Below are positions 34,202 to 46,099 of a stretch of DNA of 64,000 nucleotides, piece by piece. The translations under genes and the position numbers were made by a program. The notes under the pieces were generated by a model. It searched no databases. It worked only from the letters and a program-made list of their open reading frames with translations, and was not told the DNA's origin. Position 1 is the first letter of the stretch. Every line of letters begins with the position of its first letter. Source of the stretch: Calycina herbarum (Eukaryota > Ascomycota > Leotiomycetes > Helotiales > Pezizellaceae); NCBI GenBank assembly GCA_001414485.1, contig LLEY01000176.1, forward strand, positions 57,048 through 121,047. Direction: 5' to 3'.

Positions 34202-36574
34202 ATGGGGTGAAATAAGTTCAATGAACAGTTTTCCCGTTTTGCAAATGCTGAATCTTTTGAGATTTGACGGTTGGTATTTGTTCTCTCATTTTTGTGGGTT
34301 TCGTCTTCTTATATGTTTTCTTTTCATTTGCATCTCGTTTCCCTTCCCGGCTTTCGGTTCATCATACACCTATCATACACACCCATCCTCGTTCAAAAAT
34401 TTCACTTCCTACTCTTCCTCTCCACCTCGCCAATTTCCTTCGCAATCCTCTTCCGATGAGATTTCGCCGCCTTCTTTGGATCAGAAGTTCCCTGTGCAAG
34501 AGCTGTTCTCTCATGGGATTCTGGTTGGTTGAGATAGGTGTCCATTGAGGAGTAGTTCTGATTGTTTTGACTATTTAGTTTGGTTAGTTTGGCGAAAGAA
34601 GCTTTGGGGGGGAGAAAGAGGGAAGGGGGTAAGTGACTTGCGTTGTGTAGTAGTTGGAGTTTTTGTATTCTTGGTTGTTGGAGTTGGAGGAGTGATATCC
34701 ATCGTTTCTGTTGGAGGGGTATTGTTAGTCTTATCTTGGGGTGAAGTGATATGGGAATTGGGGGTTAAGTGACTTACCCTGCTCTCGACCAGTTTGATGA
34801 ATTCGACATTTTGGAGTTTGCTGAGAATGGGTTTATTTGGAGTTTCTCCGCCAAAAATGGAATTTGGGAGTTTGAATTGTTTCTGCCTTCCCCAGTTTTT
34901 GGTGATGGTGTGAGTGAAGGGAGTAGTCTCTTTTGGCTTTCAGATGATTTAATGAAGATATGATGAATGTATGATGACGGTAGGTGATGATTTTTTTCAC
35001 TGGAACCCACGGGCAGAACTGGAAGAGATGAACGGAATACTGAATGGGAGAAATGAGTGGAAGAGACGAATGGATATATAAGTGTGAGAGGGAGATCTTT
35101 TGGTTCTTGAAAATCGAAGTAAGAGGATATACTTATACATGTTCACGAATCTTTATCACTATCATGAGGCTCAATAAGAGATGTGTGCTAAAAGGAGAAC
35201 GGGGTTTTTCCGCACTGGATATGATCTTTTGGATCGGGTATGGACAGTGGAATTGGTTACGGGTGGGAGGCGGTTAGGCGGATTTTGTTTTTTTGCGCAC
35301 TGCTCAAGTACACACATAGGAATCTGAAAGAGGATATGTTCCGTATTTGGAAGAGCAGTAAGGCGTTTTAAGGCCAACTGTGGTTTTTGCGCACCAGTTC
35401 GTTGTGTGGGGATCGGTTCGTGGACGTGGGGTAATCGTTGTGTTTTTGCGCACTCTGTAATCCGCAACCAGATAGCGACGCGGGAATCATCCACAGAAAG
35501 CTTGGGGATTATCCAAGAGCTTGCCGGGAATGGCTGGCTCTGGATCATAGAAAAGCAAGCTTGGGATTCGTGAGACTCTATCGTGCTCCTGCTAGCCTTG
35601 TTTACTATCCATGGCAACAAGTTGGCCGCGGCAATTGCATGCAAGAGTGAGGCAAAGCAAACGTCACTTATTCATCTTGGGGTTTTTGCGCATCAGCTTC
35701 TTGTGCGGGGTTGAAAGGATTAGCGAAGTATTGGATATCTTAGTACCCAGTGAGAACCAACAAATCTATATTGTTTGGATGTTGATGGAGGGGTTCCGAT
35801 CCGTTTCTTCCTTTATAGGTAGCTTATGTCAAATGATACCTAAATATAGACAGGCAACAGACCAAAAATTCAACCACCGTTATCACGGTCATCTTTAGTA
35901 TTGAAATCCCTCTGATGCTCGCCACGGGATTTTAAACTTACTTGTCACATAATTATTGCCATTTAGAAGAAGAAGGTGTCTCGTCACTGACTGCGGTTCA
36001 GTCCTCGGACTTTGAGATAGGGGGAAGCTGGAGTATCCCTGCTCTTTGGAGTTTTTGCGCACCTGTTGATTGGCTATTCCATGTAGGGGTACGAGGTGGG
36101 GCTGTTCCTTCCCCTCCTATTCGTGCCCATTCGATACTTCGGTGTGGCGTTCCCTGGTCAAACAATTGCGAACCATCACAGCCTTCAATGGCCTCAAGTT
36201 TGCCTACCTATAATGAGCATGGAGAGTTCCATCACTTTCATTGTTCCCCTCGTTCTTCTTTCTCTTCTCAACCCTTTCTCGAAACTCCATCAGTGCTAGC
36301 TCAACCTTCGCAAACCATTCGTATTACTATTACTTTTTAATCCCAACAGGTGAAGGAAGGGAGGGATTGGATTGCTGAAGAATAGATCTCATCGATCCCA
36401 AAATCTACAGCCTTGTTGGATTTCTTCTTACTTTGAATTGTCTGTATTCTTCTGCCCCTTGGGAAATCGACCACACCCTTCGTTCTGCCATCGAGGCAGT
36501 GTTGCAACCTCTACGTCCTGTTCCAGTTGCCTTGTATATTGTCGCAGCCTGTTGTCCCCCGGAAATCTGCCAAC
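34202..36574. promoter_or_regulatory. Long upstream region of the ankyrin gene with five TTTTTGCGCAC motifs
   Basis: 2.37 kb without a supportable gene. ttttttgcgcac occurs at 35289-35300, gtttttgcgcac at 35383, 35442 and 36051, and gtttttgcgcat at 35682, all on the plus strand. They lie 520-1290 bp upstream of the ATG at 36575. The number and common orientation suggest a regulator-binding cluster or a dispersed small repeat. The flanks differ between copies. Confidence 0.6.
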
Positions 36575-38925
36575 ATGGCTAGGCCCGCCAAAAAATGGAC
36601 GCATTCTCAGCGAAGACAGCTAGTCAGATTATATACCTTGACCAGCCTTTCTTCTTCCGAGATAAGAGATCTCCTCGAAGCCAATGGCTTTAAAGTGAGG
36701 TACGATACAAGACGATGCATTATTCGAATCTCTATTAACTTCTCACAGTTTGAAAACTCTCCAGAACATGCTTCACTCCCTCTTTCCTCGGGACTACACC
36801 AAAGAATATTCTCGTTATAGGCCTCGCAGTCTTGCCCATATGAAAATTCGCCTGGATCTGGTGAAGAAAATCAGCACTGGTCGTATCTCAAATCCTCGAC
36901 GCTATCTACGAAAGCAGTCGCGGAGAAATATGAAATGTTGTTCTCGGCCCGCCAGCTTCATGGAGGGAATCATCGAGAGGCCGGAAAGTCCAAGCCAGGA
37001 ACATTCGGGTTTCAACCACCCCATAGAAAAGTCAACGTTATCAATACATCTTCAAGACGCTCACTTGATCAACACGCGCATGTTGATGCTGGATGGCTCT
37101 ATGATGGAGTATAAAACAACTACCAATTTCGAACCTTCCCCACACTATTCTAAGAAGACCAATTCAATCAATGGTACATACTCCAAAAGCAAGAGATTTA
37201 CTTGAAATCACAGCTAACCGCAAACTATCGGCAGAAAACTCTCCACTCATGCTCTCTCAAAACAGTGCTACTCACCCAACCACCTTTGGAAACACGATAG
37301 ATCCAAAATCCTTGCATATCTGGATTTCATCAAGTGAATCGCGTCCCCATAGTCGACAATCCCAGCGTTCAAATGGCCAGACCTCGTTACAATCAACCTC
37401 GCTCTCTGAGCCAGCTTCTAGGAGACTATCAGAGCAACTTCCAAGTCCAGTTCAAGGATGGAAAAGCATTGTCAACTCAGTTCTTCGTCTTTCCTTAACC
37501 GAGTCACAAATATCCGGTACGTCGGGTTCGATGCCATCGTGGCGATCAAGTGTCATATCGATGTATGGAAATTCAATGCGCTCCAAGTATTCCAATACAT
37601 CTTTGTCTTACCAAGATTTGCACCTTACTGGGGAAACCGGAAGTCCCAGTGTTCCAAGGGTTCCATCGATATTGACGAAAGAAGAACTTGACATATGGAA
37701 AGAATTGATCGAGGAAGACAACACTTTACCCCCACCATCTATATTGAATAGGATACCCAGTTACGCCATGATCACCCCACGTCTTCGAGAATGTTGTCCA
37801 CCTATCAACAAACTCTATCTCGAGTGTGGCGAGTGCGGGTTTTCACAGGATCACTTTATTGCTGTTGCTGGTATTGCGGCCCCAACGACCGGAAACCTCA
37901 ACAGACGAGATAAATTTGGGAATAATGCATTGCACTACGCAGCGGCATCAGCAAATGCTACTATTCATCAACTCATGTCCTACATTCAACGAGGTGCCGA
38001 CATTCGAGCCGTCAATGTTTTAGGACAAACTTTCCTACATATTCTCAACTCGAGGAGATTGCCACCGGGATCGTTCGCAGTAGACTCTTATACCTATCAC
38101 GGTCTTTTAGAAAAACTCTCGGATCTGGGTTTCCCTTTCCAACGTCGAGACTACCATGGCCAAACCATCGCGCATCTTGCCTTTCAGGACTGGAGACGGT
38201 TTGACGGTTCCCTAATGTGCACTTATGATGGGTTTCAGCTGGCCATCCATATGATGGCTACCGATACGAATGCCTACGACAACCAAGGCCGCAGATTACA
38301 AGACAGGATTTCACCTGTTGGCCCGCTGGTGGGATTTAAAGATTGCCCAGTACTATCAGATAAAAATGTCGACGGAATTTGTGCACGACTCGGCGATCCT
38401 CGAAATGATAATCTGAGCTTCCGCCAGGAAATCACACGGGATGAATGGGATGCTCAATCCTGGATCATATCATTAATCAACTCCGACCAAATATCATGGG
38501 TCGATATTCACGGCGATACACCACTAACGGCTATTCTCAAGTTTTGGAAAAATGACGATGAAGAGCTGGATCTCAGAGCCAATGTGATTATGCTGCTAGA
38601 ATCTGGGGTTGAGCTTAACATGAGAGATAGGCGTGGACATACAGCACTTGCAATCGCTGCTCTCCGGGGGTCGAGACCATGTGTACAAGTTCTCTTGCAG
38701 TGGCGAGCAAAGCCAAACAGCAAGAATTATCAAGGGAAATCTATTATGGAACAAGTTTCTTCTCGATTGCGTATGGCGAAGAAGAAGCAGAGGGATGATG
38801 TTTATGCTCGTCTTCTCAGTTGCATTCTTCTTCTCAAAGACAAGGGGGCAGTTACGCATCCAGACAACACGGAGGAATGGCAACTCCCTCCTCGGCAAAT
38901 TGGCAATGACGATTTAGATGATTAG
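36575..38925 (+). CDS. Clr5-domain protein with ankyrin repeats
   Basis: Three exons: 36575-36699, 36749-37173 and 37214-38925 (753 aa). The first 65 residues are a Clr5-like domain: ARPAKKWTHSQRRQLVRLYT then SLKTLQNMLHSLFP, a helix-turn-helix-like module found at the start of many leotiomycete and sordariomycete ankyrin proteins. A serine-rich disordered part follows to about residue 320. Ankyrin-type repeats then occur (DKFGNNALHYAAASANATI; GADIRAVNVLGQTFLHIL; DYHGQTIAHLAF; DIHGDTPLTAIL; DRRGHTALAIAALRGS). The second intron is only 40 nt (gtacat...atcacag), but it restores the frame exactly. If it is not used, the gene has a frameshift. The role is unknown; nuclear or signalling adaptor functions are possible. 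Confidence 0.7.
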
Positions 38926-40964
38926 CGTCTTTCGACTTCTTTTTTTTATTAGGACAAGGCGTGTACAGTATTTCGGGGATTTTGGATATTTGTTGTACTT
39001 TAACTTTTCTTCCTCCTGGCAAGGATTTTTATGTAGCTGTGACTTGACGGCAGTGCCTTTAGGATTTCACTTCAATTGTATTTAGATAGGGGTATATTAC
39101 GAAAAGACTAAGATCAATGAACAAACACCTTTTTGGTCAACCCGAAATGTTTCTAGCTGGTCGCATGTGATATACGACATTGTCAGTCTTTGAAAGATCT
39201 GTAACACATTCGGGTCTCGTTGCCTCTCACCAAATCCATCGCCAAAGTAGGGTCCACCCCGAGTTTAGCGAAATTTGAAGTTCTAGAACATTTTCCCATC
39301 ATGTTTTCAGTAATTCGGTCTCGTAGACAGAGCATGCGATGATTACAGGCCTTTCTTCTTAGTGTCTTGTGTGATCGCGTTGTCTCAATATCTGAGCCTT
39401 GTTGCTGTTGTTACCGAGAGAAGGAGGATTCAACCGGCACTCGCCGATTTCTTATGATCTTGGGGGGGCTGAGGAGACTTTTATTCTACTTTTAGTAAAA
39501 ATTGCAAGATTCAACTCATCCTCCTAGCAACCTTGCTCAAAATACGAGAACAGTGCCGACGGGCGTATAGATCGAATAACATATTTTTAACCTGATCTAT
39601 AAACAAGACAAAATAATTTCTGTCTTTTGCGAACTGCGAACTGCGAAAATACCTTTGAGAGTTAGAATTTTGGGAAATTTTAAAAGAAACTACCTAGAAG
39701 CCTTTCGCTGAAAAATTCATTTACGCTACGATGCCAAGTATTCCTTCATCCTAGCTGCAATCTCCGAGTTGGCTAAAGATACGAAGATAACCCACCACCT
39801 TAATGCAGATTTTGCTTCCTCTCCTCATAGAGCCTTTTTAGTAAAGAAACCCGCAGCCGGTTAAATTACTACCAGCTAAGTAGGCTGCGACGGATGTCAG
39901 AATACTAATCGAGTGGTGTAAGATGGTCGGTCGTTACTCTCCGGCACCCTACTATCTTATAGGTTGCTATACGATTATTCCCGTATAATGTGCTTTGGAG
40001 AATAAAAACCAAACTTTCTGATTATTCTAAAGTTTTAATTATTCTAGACTGTTTCGAACAATTTAAAGTAAACTAGGTGTCGGAGAGCAATGCCCATTTC
40101 CCTTACGTGTAGCGTGCTAGTAAGGTGCACTTTTTCAGTCTCGCTGCCATTTTCACATGACCACCAGTACTTAATTAATTCCTTCGAGTTTTCATAAACT
40201 CGTGACTAACCTCGTTCCTCGATTTTTTGAAATCTTGGTCCTGTAGGTATCTCAATAAACAGTTGCGTAGAAGAGATGTATGATGATACCGCGTCAATTA
40301 TCAGAGCGGCCTTGATATGTCGCCTTTTGAGCCTCAACTTACCCACGTACACTTGGGGGCTGGAAAACCCGAGTGTGGAGGATGGCGCTTCATTTTATTG
40401 GATACCAGTAAACACTTTTCTAAGTTTGGCAGAAGTTGCATGATGCAAGTCATCATCCTCACGATAATCGGTATACTAGGGGACGTTTTACGAGCCTGCA
40501 TGTCAGCACGACGGAGTATATCATCCTGATAGTGGTTTTTTGATGTCGTCGATTCATGATATTGGTATTCCGAGGCCGGAGAGAACCCCCACGTTAGATG
40601 CAAATGCTAGGACCGGTATTGAACTTCCAAAAAATAATTCTCACATCTGCGCGCTTAGCGGCGCTTAAACAATTGTAGATTTACTCCTGTGAAGCTGGAT
40701 CCTTTCAAGTGAGCGTCGGCTTCAAGAAATAGAATAGGCAAATTGTTGCCTTATGCGAACGGTGAAGATGGATTCTGGAATTCTGCTGTAGTCTAACAGC
40801 TAGTGTTTGTGATTGAACACTTGTCAAGAACATCAGAGGATAATTGAATGAGAATTTGGTATAAGAATGTAGACATCCTCCGCCATTGAGATTTGAAACA
40901 AATACTGTCCAACAACCGAAAGACCTCCTCTCCAAGACCAAAACAAATCAAAAGTCAAATAACC
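38926..40964. other. Intergenic region with a MITE-like element
   Basis: No coding region is supported. An AT-rich patch with terminal inverted repeats lies at 39933-40092. The rest is unremarkable; short antisense frames are rejected. Confidence 0.5.
39933..40092. mobile_element. MITE-like element, about 160 bp
   Basis: The left end gttactctccggcacc and the right end ggtgtcggagagcaatg are imperfect inverted repeats (about 14 of 17 match; the rest are mostly transitions). The interior is AT-rich and non-coding. No clear target duplication was seen. It may be a RIP-touched relic. Confidence 0.45.
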
Positions 40965-41115
40965 ATGTCTCCAAAATCATCACCAAAAGCACAAGGGAAG
41001 ACAGCATCCAGTTCTGGGTATGCCTCTAATGATTCTTTCCTGATACAACACTAACCTCTCTCCTAGACCTTCCCACAACAAGAAGAATGCCAGCAACCAA
41101 CTTTCCAATACTTGA
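40965..41115 (+). CDS. Possible 33-residue spliced small protein
   Basis: ATG at 40965, exon 40965-41017, intron gtatgc...ctcctag with a CTAAC branch site, exon 41067-41115 ending in TGA. The product is basic and serine/lysine-rich (MSPKSSPKAQ; SHNKKNASNQ). No family is recognised. The good splice signals are the only support; it could be the end of a longer gene or a non-coding transcript. Confidence 0.35.
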
Positions 41116-41840
41116 ATCGCATCGTACCTTTCTGACCCTACCTCATCTACTCCAACATACAGACACTCATCAGAGAGGGCCAGCATCGAAGAACACACCA
41201 CTCACGCACGCGAGCACATTTTAGATTTCCATCCTTCTGCTAAACGTTGAGAGGGAACAACATGAAGAGTGAAAACAGAATGATGAGTCGAGTCCCTTAT
41301 GTTGGAATCGATTGTTATGTTACAAGGTATGTCGAATAGGATATCCTTGTAAACGCTATATCAATAAATAAAAACTAGCTGATTGCTCAGACCGAACAAC
41401 GACCAAGTAGTAAACTACATTTGGCTAAATGGGTCTGAATTCTCTGAACGTCACAGAATGGTGGTCAAGATCCCGCAGGGGATATTGGGGTTAGTTAGAG
41501 TTGTTGCGATATAATGATGCTTATGATAATGAAACAGCGCATTTTATAAAACTACTGTGTGCAGTGGCAATGAAGAATGGAGCTTTGACAATCCAGAATA
41601 ATATAATTCATAAGCGAGAGCGTTGCGGAAATATTCTTGATCGTTAAAACCACCCCCTTTCTTCTTATTTATTCCTATGAGCCACGCGTACCCACACAAC
41701 GCACTATGATCGATGCAGAGTTGAGCAAGCGATCGCAGAAAGGTGATCTCTATTGAAATTCTAATCAAAGTACCAAATGGCCTAATGGATAAAAGAATGC
41801 AGCCCAAAATCCCCACTCCACAGATGCAAGTAAATCCGCC
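41116..41840. other. Intergenic region
   Basis: I see no gene. This is 3' flank of the mannosyltransferase gene on the minus strand. Confidence 0.4.
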
Positions 41841-43533
41841 CTACTCCGGAGGGGGAAGAGTAAGAAACTTCTTCTCTCCCTCCTGCCTATCCTCGTTTAA
41901 TACCGACAGCGACCTCCGACCACAAAACCGTCCTGGTGGAACATCTTTTCTGACCTGCGTCCATGCACCTTCTGATACATTCCAAACCTTCTCGAGAACT
42001 TTGTCACCGGGCTGCTCCCACATCCGTGGATTTTCGTATGGGAGACCAACAGTATGGTCAAGGATATTGTGTATAAATGGGAATAAACGCTCGACTCGAC
42101 GGGTGTAGGGAAGCCAGCTGAGAGTTCTTCCATCATACGCCACTCTGACATAGGGGTTCATGAAAATATTGGCGTCCATGCTAAGATTGCTACTGGCGCC
42201 TTGCTGGAGAAGGTATGTCAGGTCGGCATGAATAAGACAACATTCCGAAGCATCCCAGTAAGGGTCTAACTCGTAGCGAAATTTCAGAGGACGTGATATT
42301 TCGATGCCCTCAGAATCGTTGTATACCAGATCACTGGACGACTCTTCTCCTTTTTGAAACCACATCGCGTTGAAGGCAACCATGCCTCCCCAGCAAGCTC
42401 GTACACGAACAGCATCCTTTTGAGAAAGAGTGTTATGTCTGCTCACTCCCAAACCTGCATCTGTAAACCAAGGATAGAAAGGGATACCCATCTCATAACC
42501 GTCGAGATCCCTAGTAGCATATCTGTCATAGAACTTGAAGGGATTGATAAAATCCACTGCACAAGCCGCGTCATACTGTGCATTTCCAGTAGAAAAGAGG
42601 AGCTGCACTGCATCGATGGGGTCGAATACAATATCATTGAGATAAAGGAGTTTGTCAAATGCCGTTGGTGGATCGACTAGAAGAGGGCGTAAAGCGCGAT
42701 TTCTAACCTCGGAAAGAAAAGCAATGCGCTTAATACGCGATTCGCTGCTTGGAAGACTGATATGAGGAAGGTGCTTCAAGGGGATGTGTTCAGTCCAAAG
42801 GGATTTGTTACCTGTTTTCAAGCGTCAACTCAATTCATACGCCGCGGGGGCTTGGTTTGGGAAAACATCTACTCGACTTACATGTAAGCTGTGTGCCTAG
42901 AGTTTCTAGTGCATCCAAAGCAAGAGCGTCCGGATCATTCTCATACACACTAAGATAAACATTGTCTGGGCCGAGGAGCTGCACAAGCTCTGAAATCGCC
43001 GTTCCCCATTGCCCTCCCACGATAGAGCCGTTGGGATCGTATAAAGTAGCTGCAATAAATACCTTCTCGTTAAGAATGTTCCCCCGGCCTGGCACCTTGG
43101 ATTCTTGACAAGCCTTCTTCAAAACCTTATAATGTTCTGGCAGACGTGTGTACGATGGTAAAACAGTGGCCGTAAATAGGCATAAGAGAAAAACAAAACC
43201 GATAATGGTTAGTGGAAGCCTCCACAAAAGCCAGCTCAGATAGCGACCATGTGGGCTAGCAAAGTGAGTAAACAGACGAACGAGTCGCAGAAAGACTGGA
43301 AGCCATAATGTTCTCTTTCTCAGAGGTCGTGTTTGAGACTCGTTGCCTTCCAAATCTAGATTCGACCACCATCTTGGGCGTTTGAGGTAGCGAAGACGGC
43401 GGCCAAACCACAGTGAGTTCCATGGCAGTCCTGTGTATGACGTTCGTTGGGTAAGGTGCTCGCGGCTACCATCGAGTTCTGAAGATTGTGAATTTCGCGG
43501 CAGAAGTTCGTACTCCTGGGATCGAAAATCCAT
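41841..43533 (-). CDS. GT69 alpha-1,3-mannosyltransferase, CMT1/Cap59-like
   Basis: Two exons: 43533-42882 and 42811-41841 (540 aa), intron gtaagt...aaacag. The start is at the first ATG of the frame (43533, MDFRSQEYELLPR); the open frame extends further but has no ATG. A cytoplasmic, basic N-terminus is followed by one transmembrane helix (LTIIGFVFLLCLFTATVLPSY), giving a type II Golgi topology. The catalytic domain has KVFIAATLYDPNG, GPDNVYLSVYEND, VRNRALRPL, DFINPFKFYDRYATRD and a CCLIHADL segment, all regular for Cap59_mtransfer proteins. In Cryptococcus CMT1 transfers mannose in alpha-1,3 linkage. Here it would modify cell-wall or secretory glycans. The DxD-like sites NDIVFD and DPD are candidates for metal binding. 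Confidence 0.85.
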
Positions 43534-44352
43534 GCCGGGTTTCGTTTCTGGGGGGGGAAAGGTGGTAGCAAACAAGACCGGTCGCAGAAAAATGGCACCA
43601 AAATTGAGAGGGGGGAATATGAGAGAGATCAGCTGGTGCTTTAAATGGCCAAACGGCAAGAACCGAAGAATGCGCCACCATGGCTTGGATCCAGGCCTGA
43701 CTTCATTTCACCTCATGGAGTGATTGGTTTGAGGCTGTCTCGTTTCGGGATCGCGATGAGGCAAGTGGTTGAAAAGTGAATGTTGTACAACTCTGGTTCT
43801 CGGAGAAGGGGGGCGGGAGAGGTTGTTAACAAACATTCTGCACTCCCACATCATCTCTACTCTCCTATCAAACCCTTGTTTTGGCCCCCAGTCATGCAGC
43901 GCGGCTTTGCTTAGGCGGTGCTCCATTTCCCCATTTCCTGGATTCTCTGCGTTGTATGGTTATTTCCTTCGCTTGGGGTTACACAACAGCCGCCAAGCTA
44001 AAACCCGCTCGCAAGGCATTCAATCAAAAGCCTTTCTAGGTATGATGCTGCGTTCAGACATTTTACGATCCTATGATGTTCCATAATAATTGATTCTTAC
44101 TTGATCTTACATGTCTTACCTGTCTTACCTGTCTTACCTGCGAGAAACTGCGCAAATTTCTATCCTTAGGTCTCGCTAGTAGTAAAATGGTGGCTACAAA
44201 TCGAAGGCAGGTTAGCCCTAGATGAGAGCTAAGAAGGGTGGTCTTTTCATCCGTCGTGTACCTATATAGGGGGTGTTTTCCAGTCGCCTCCCGTCCACTT
44301 TTCTCTTCTCTGCACTTTTCTTGGCAGAACCCCCGGCAAAGAATCAATTACA
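43534..44352. promoter_or_regulatory. Divergent promoter region with 9-bp tandem repeat
   Basis: The region separates the minus-strand mannosyltransferase from the plus-strand membrane protein gene. tcttac recurs four times with a 9-bp period (ctgtcttac) at 44105-44140. A tatatag element at 44262-44269 is about 85 bp before the next ATG. Confidence 0.5.
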
Positions 44353-45805
44353 ATGAACCTCTTTTCGAAAGTCTACTATGGTGCATTTGCATTAGCAAAT
44401 TTTATTCTTCCTACATCAGCACTCCATCGCACAATAGGCCCGTCAACCGACCGGAGATTTCAAAATGCTTCAGAGAAATGTGGCGCGAGCGATCCAGCCT
44501 TATGGTAAGTTGAAGAGAGCTCAGTTCGTCCCCTTTCCTTCTTGTATTATCTTCTGTCCTCATATTGTCGATTATTTTCCTCTGTCAAAACCCGAGCTCT
44601 TCTTAAAGAGGCAACCATTGACTTTCCCATCATCTAGGGAATTTGGGGGGTGCTCCATTCTCATTTCCTGTATAATGGAGAACATTGAGGAAGCTTTCAA
44701 GGCAAGCCTTGGAGTTGGAACCAGTATTGTATCCCTCTTGCCAACAATTCTTGCTCTGATTGGTAAGTTGTTCAGCTACCATAATTACTTTCATTTGATG
44801 AATTCATCTAGTCATGAAAGACGAAGGTTTGTTTGCTAACATCTTCACAAGGCTCACCACCCCTCGACCTCGTGCAGCTCTCTTTACTTTCACCGCACCG
44901 TGCTCTGGCAACTTGTTGTTTTAGTATTGGCCTACCGAGTGGTCTTTTTAGGCAACTGAAGCCGGTTCATCGACAACTCTCTCAAGGACTTCCTCACACC
45001 CCTAGTGTAAGAGAGTGGACAGTTCCCTTGCCAGCGCTCAGTACGAACAAGCGAGTCAATTTAGCAGCGAAAATCACGGCGGATCTGGCTATAATCTCTG
45101 CAGCTAGTGTGATGCTGTGGCGGAACATGGTTGTGAACACTTATACTATGGTACCATGGCGTTGCGAATACTCATACTTATTGTTCGCTTGGTAAGTTCG
45201 AATCCCATCACTTAAACCACAAACGCTAAAACCTTCTGCAAAGGCCTTTGGCTTGTATGGCGTGGCTATTGTTGGCGGTTGTACTACTCCAATTCATGAA
45301 AGCATCAACGGAGATTTATCTCATTGACGACCCATCAATACGATACACGCTCTGGGAATTGATGTTGCTTCCATATAGCTTTGGGGATGATCGCATCCGG
45401 CGGTTTAAGATGGATTCAACAATTCTGGGAACCGACAGCGAAGAAGCGCAAGCAGCCAGCAAGCCACCTGAAGTAACCGCAACACACCTCAGAACGCTCA
45501 CCCCCATCGACTCCCCAATCGGCAACCAAGGACATCAGCTTCATAGAAGGAGTTCCCAACGTCAGCCGAGAGTCAAGTACGACGACGATTGTGTTAGGGT
45601 CCGTATTACAATGCCTTCTAATATAGGACTCCGCAGCTGGCGTACATATGAGGCTATTCTCGAAGCCTCGGCTGTGGGAATCTACCTCTATGCCACCTTT
45701 GTGCTAACAAGTTCTTTGTTTCTGAATGCGGATAACGCTATGGTATTCTCAGTTGTTATGGCTCTCAATTTATGTCTGATCAGGATCCTTTCAATTTTGT
45801 TTTAA
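44353..45805 (+). CDS. Unknown multipass membrane protein with signal peptide
   Basis: Four exons: 44353-44504, 44638-44762, 44852-45191 and 45244-45805 (392 aa); every junction keeps the frame and introns 2-3 show CTAAC-like branch sites. The N-terminus MNLFSKVYYGAFALANFILP is a signal peptide or first helix, followed by a short lumenal part with two cysteines. Hydrophobic segments follow at VGTSIVSLLPTILALIG, LAAKITADLAIISAASVML, LACMAWLLLAVVLLQFM, YEAILEASAVGIYLYATFVL and VFSVVMALNLCLIRILSIL. A hydrophilic loop of about 100 residues contains DSTILGTDSEEAQAASK and a basic RRSSQRQPR stretch. I recognise no named family. Similar architectures are widespread as uncharacterised fungal membrane proteins. 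Confidence 0.7.
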
Positions 45806-45961
45806 AGTGTTACTCGTACCTGTTTACTTGCTCAGATTTCATGGCTACTCTTTTATGTCATGGAATTTATTTGTTTGGAGTATCGGCTCGCAACTATTCA
45901 TTTTAAAATTATTCGATCTGCCAATGAGAATTCAAAAAATTGTTTACAAACCTTTCGGTAT

Positions 45962-45978
45962 CCCCCCCCCCCCCCCCC
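45962..45978 (+). repeat. Poly-C tract of 17
   Basis: Seventeen consecutive C bases lie in the gap between the convergent membrane-protein and acetyltransferase genes. Such runs are prone to slippage and sequencing error. The rest of 45806-46099 is a 3' flank for both genes. Confidence 0.9.
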
Positions 45979-46099
45979 AAATCACAGGGCTCACTACATC
46001 CGCCAATTCATACAATTAATTATTTTCTACGACAACAAAGGGTAAGCTCCCACACAATGCTCATATTCACAGTCCATCATTTCGGGTTCGGGATACCTG

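Noticed and set aside
43534..43659. Upstream extension of the mannosyltransferase frame
   Set aside because: The extension has no ATG (it begins with TTG); the membrane topology is complete from 43533.
45190..45215. gttcgaatccc, a tRNA B-box-like word
   Set aside because: It is inside an intron, and no A-box or cloverleaf can be formed around it.
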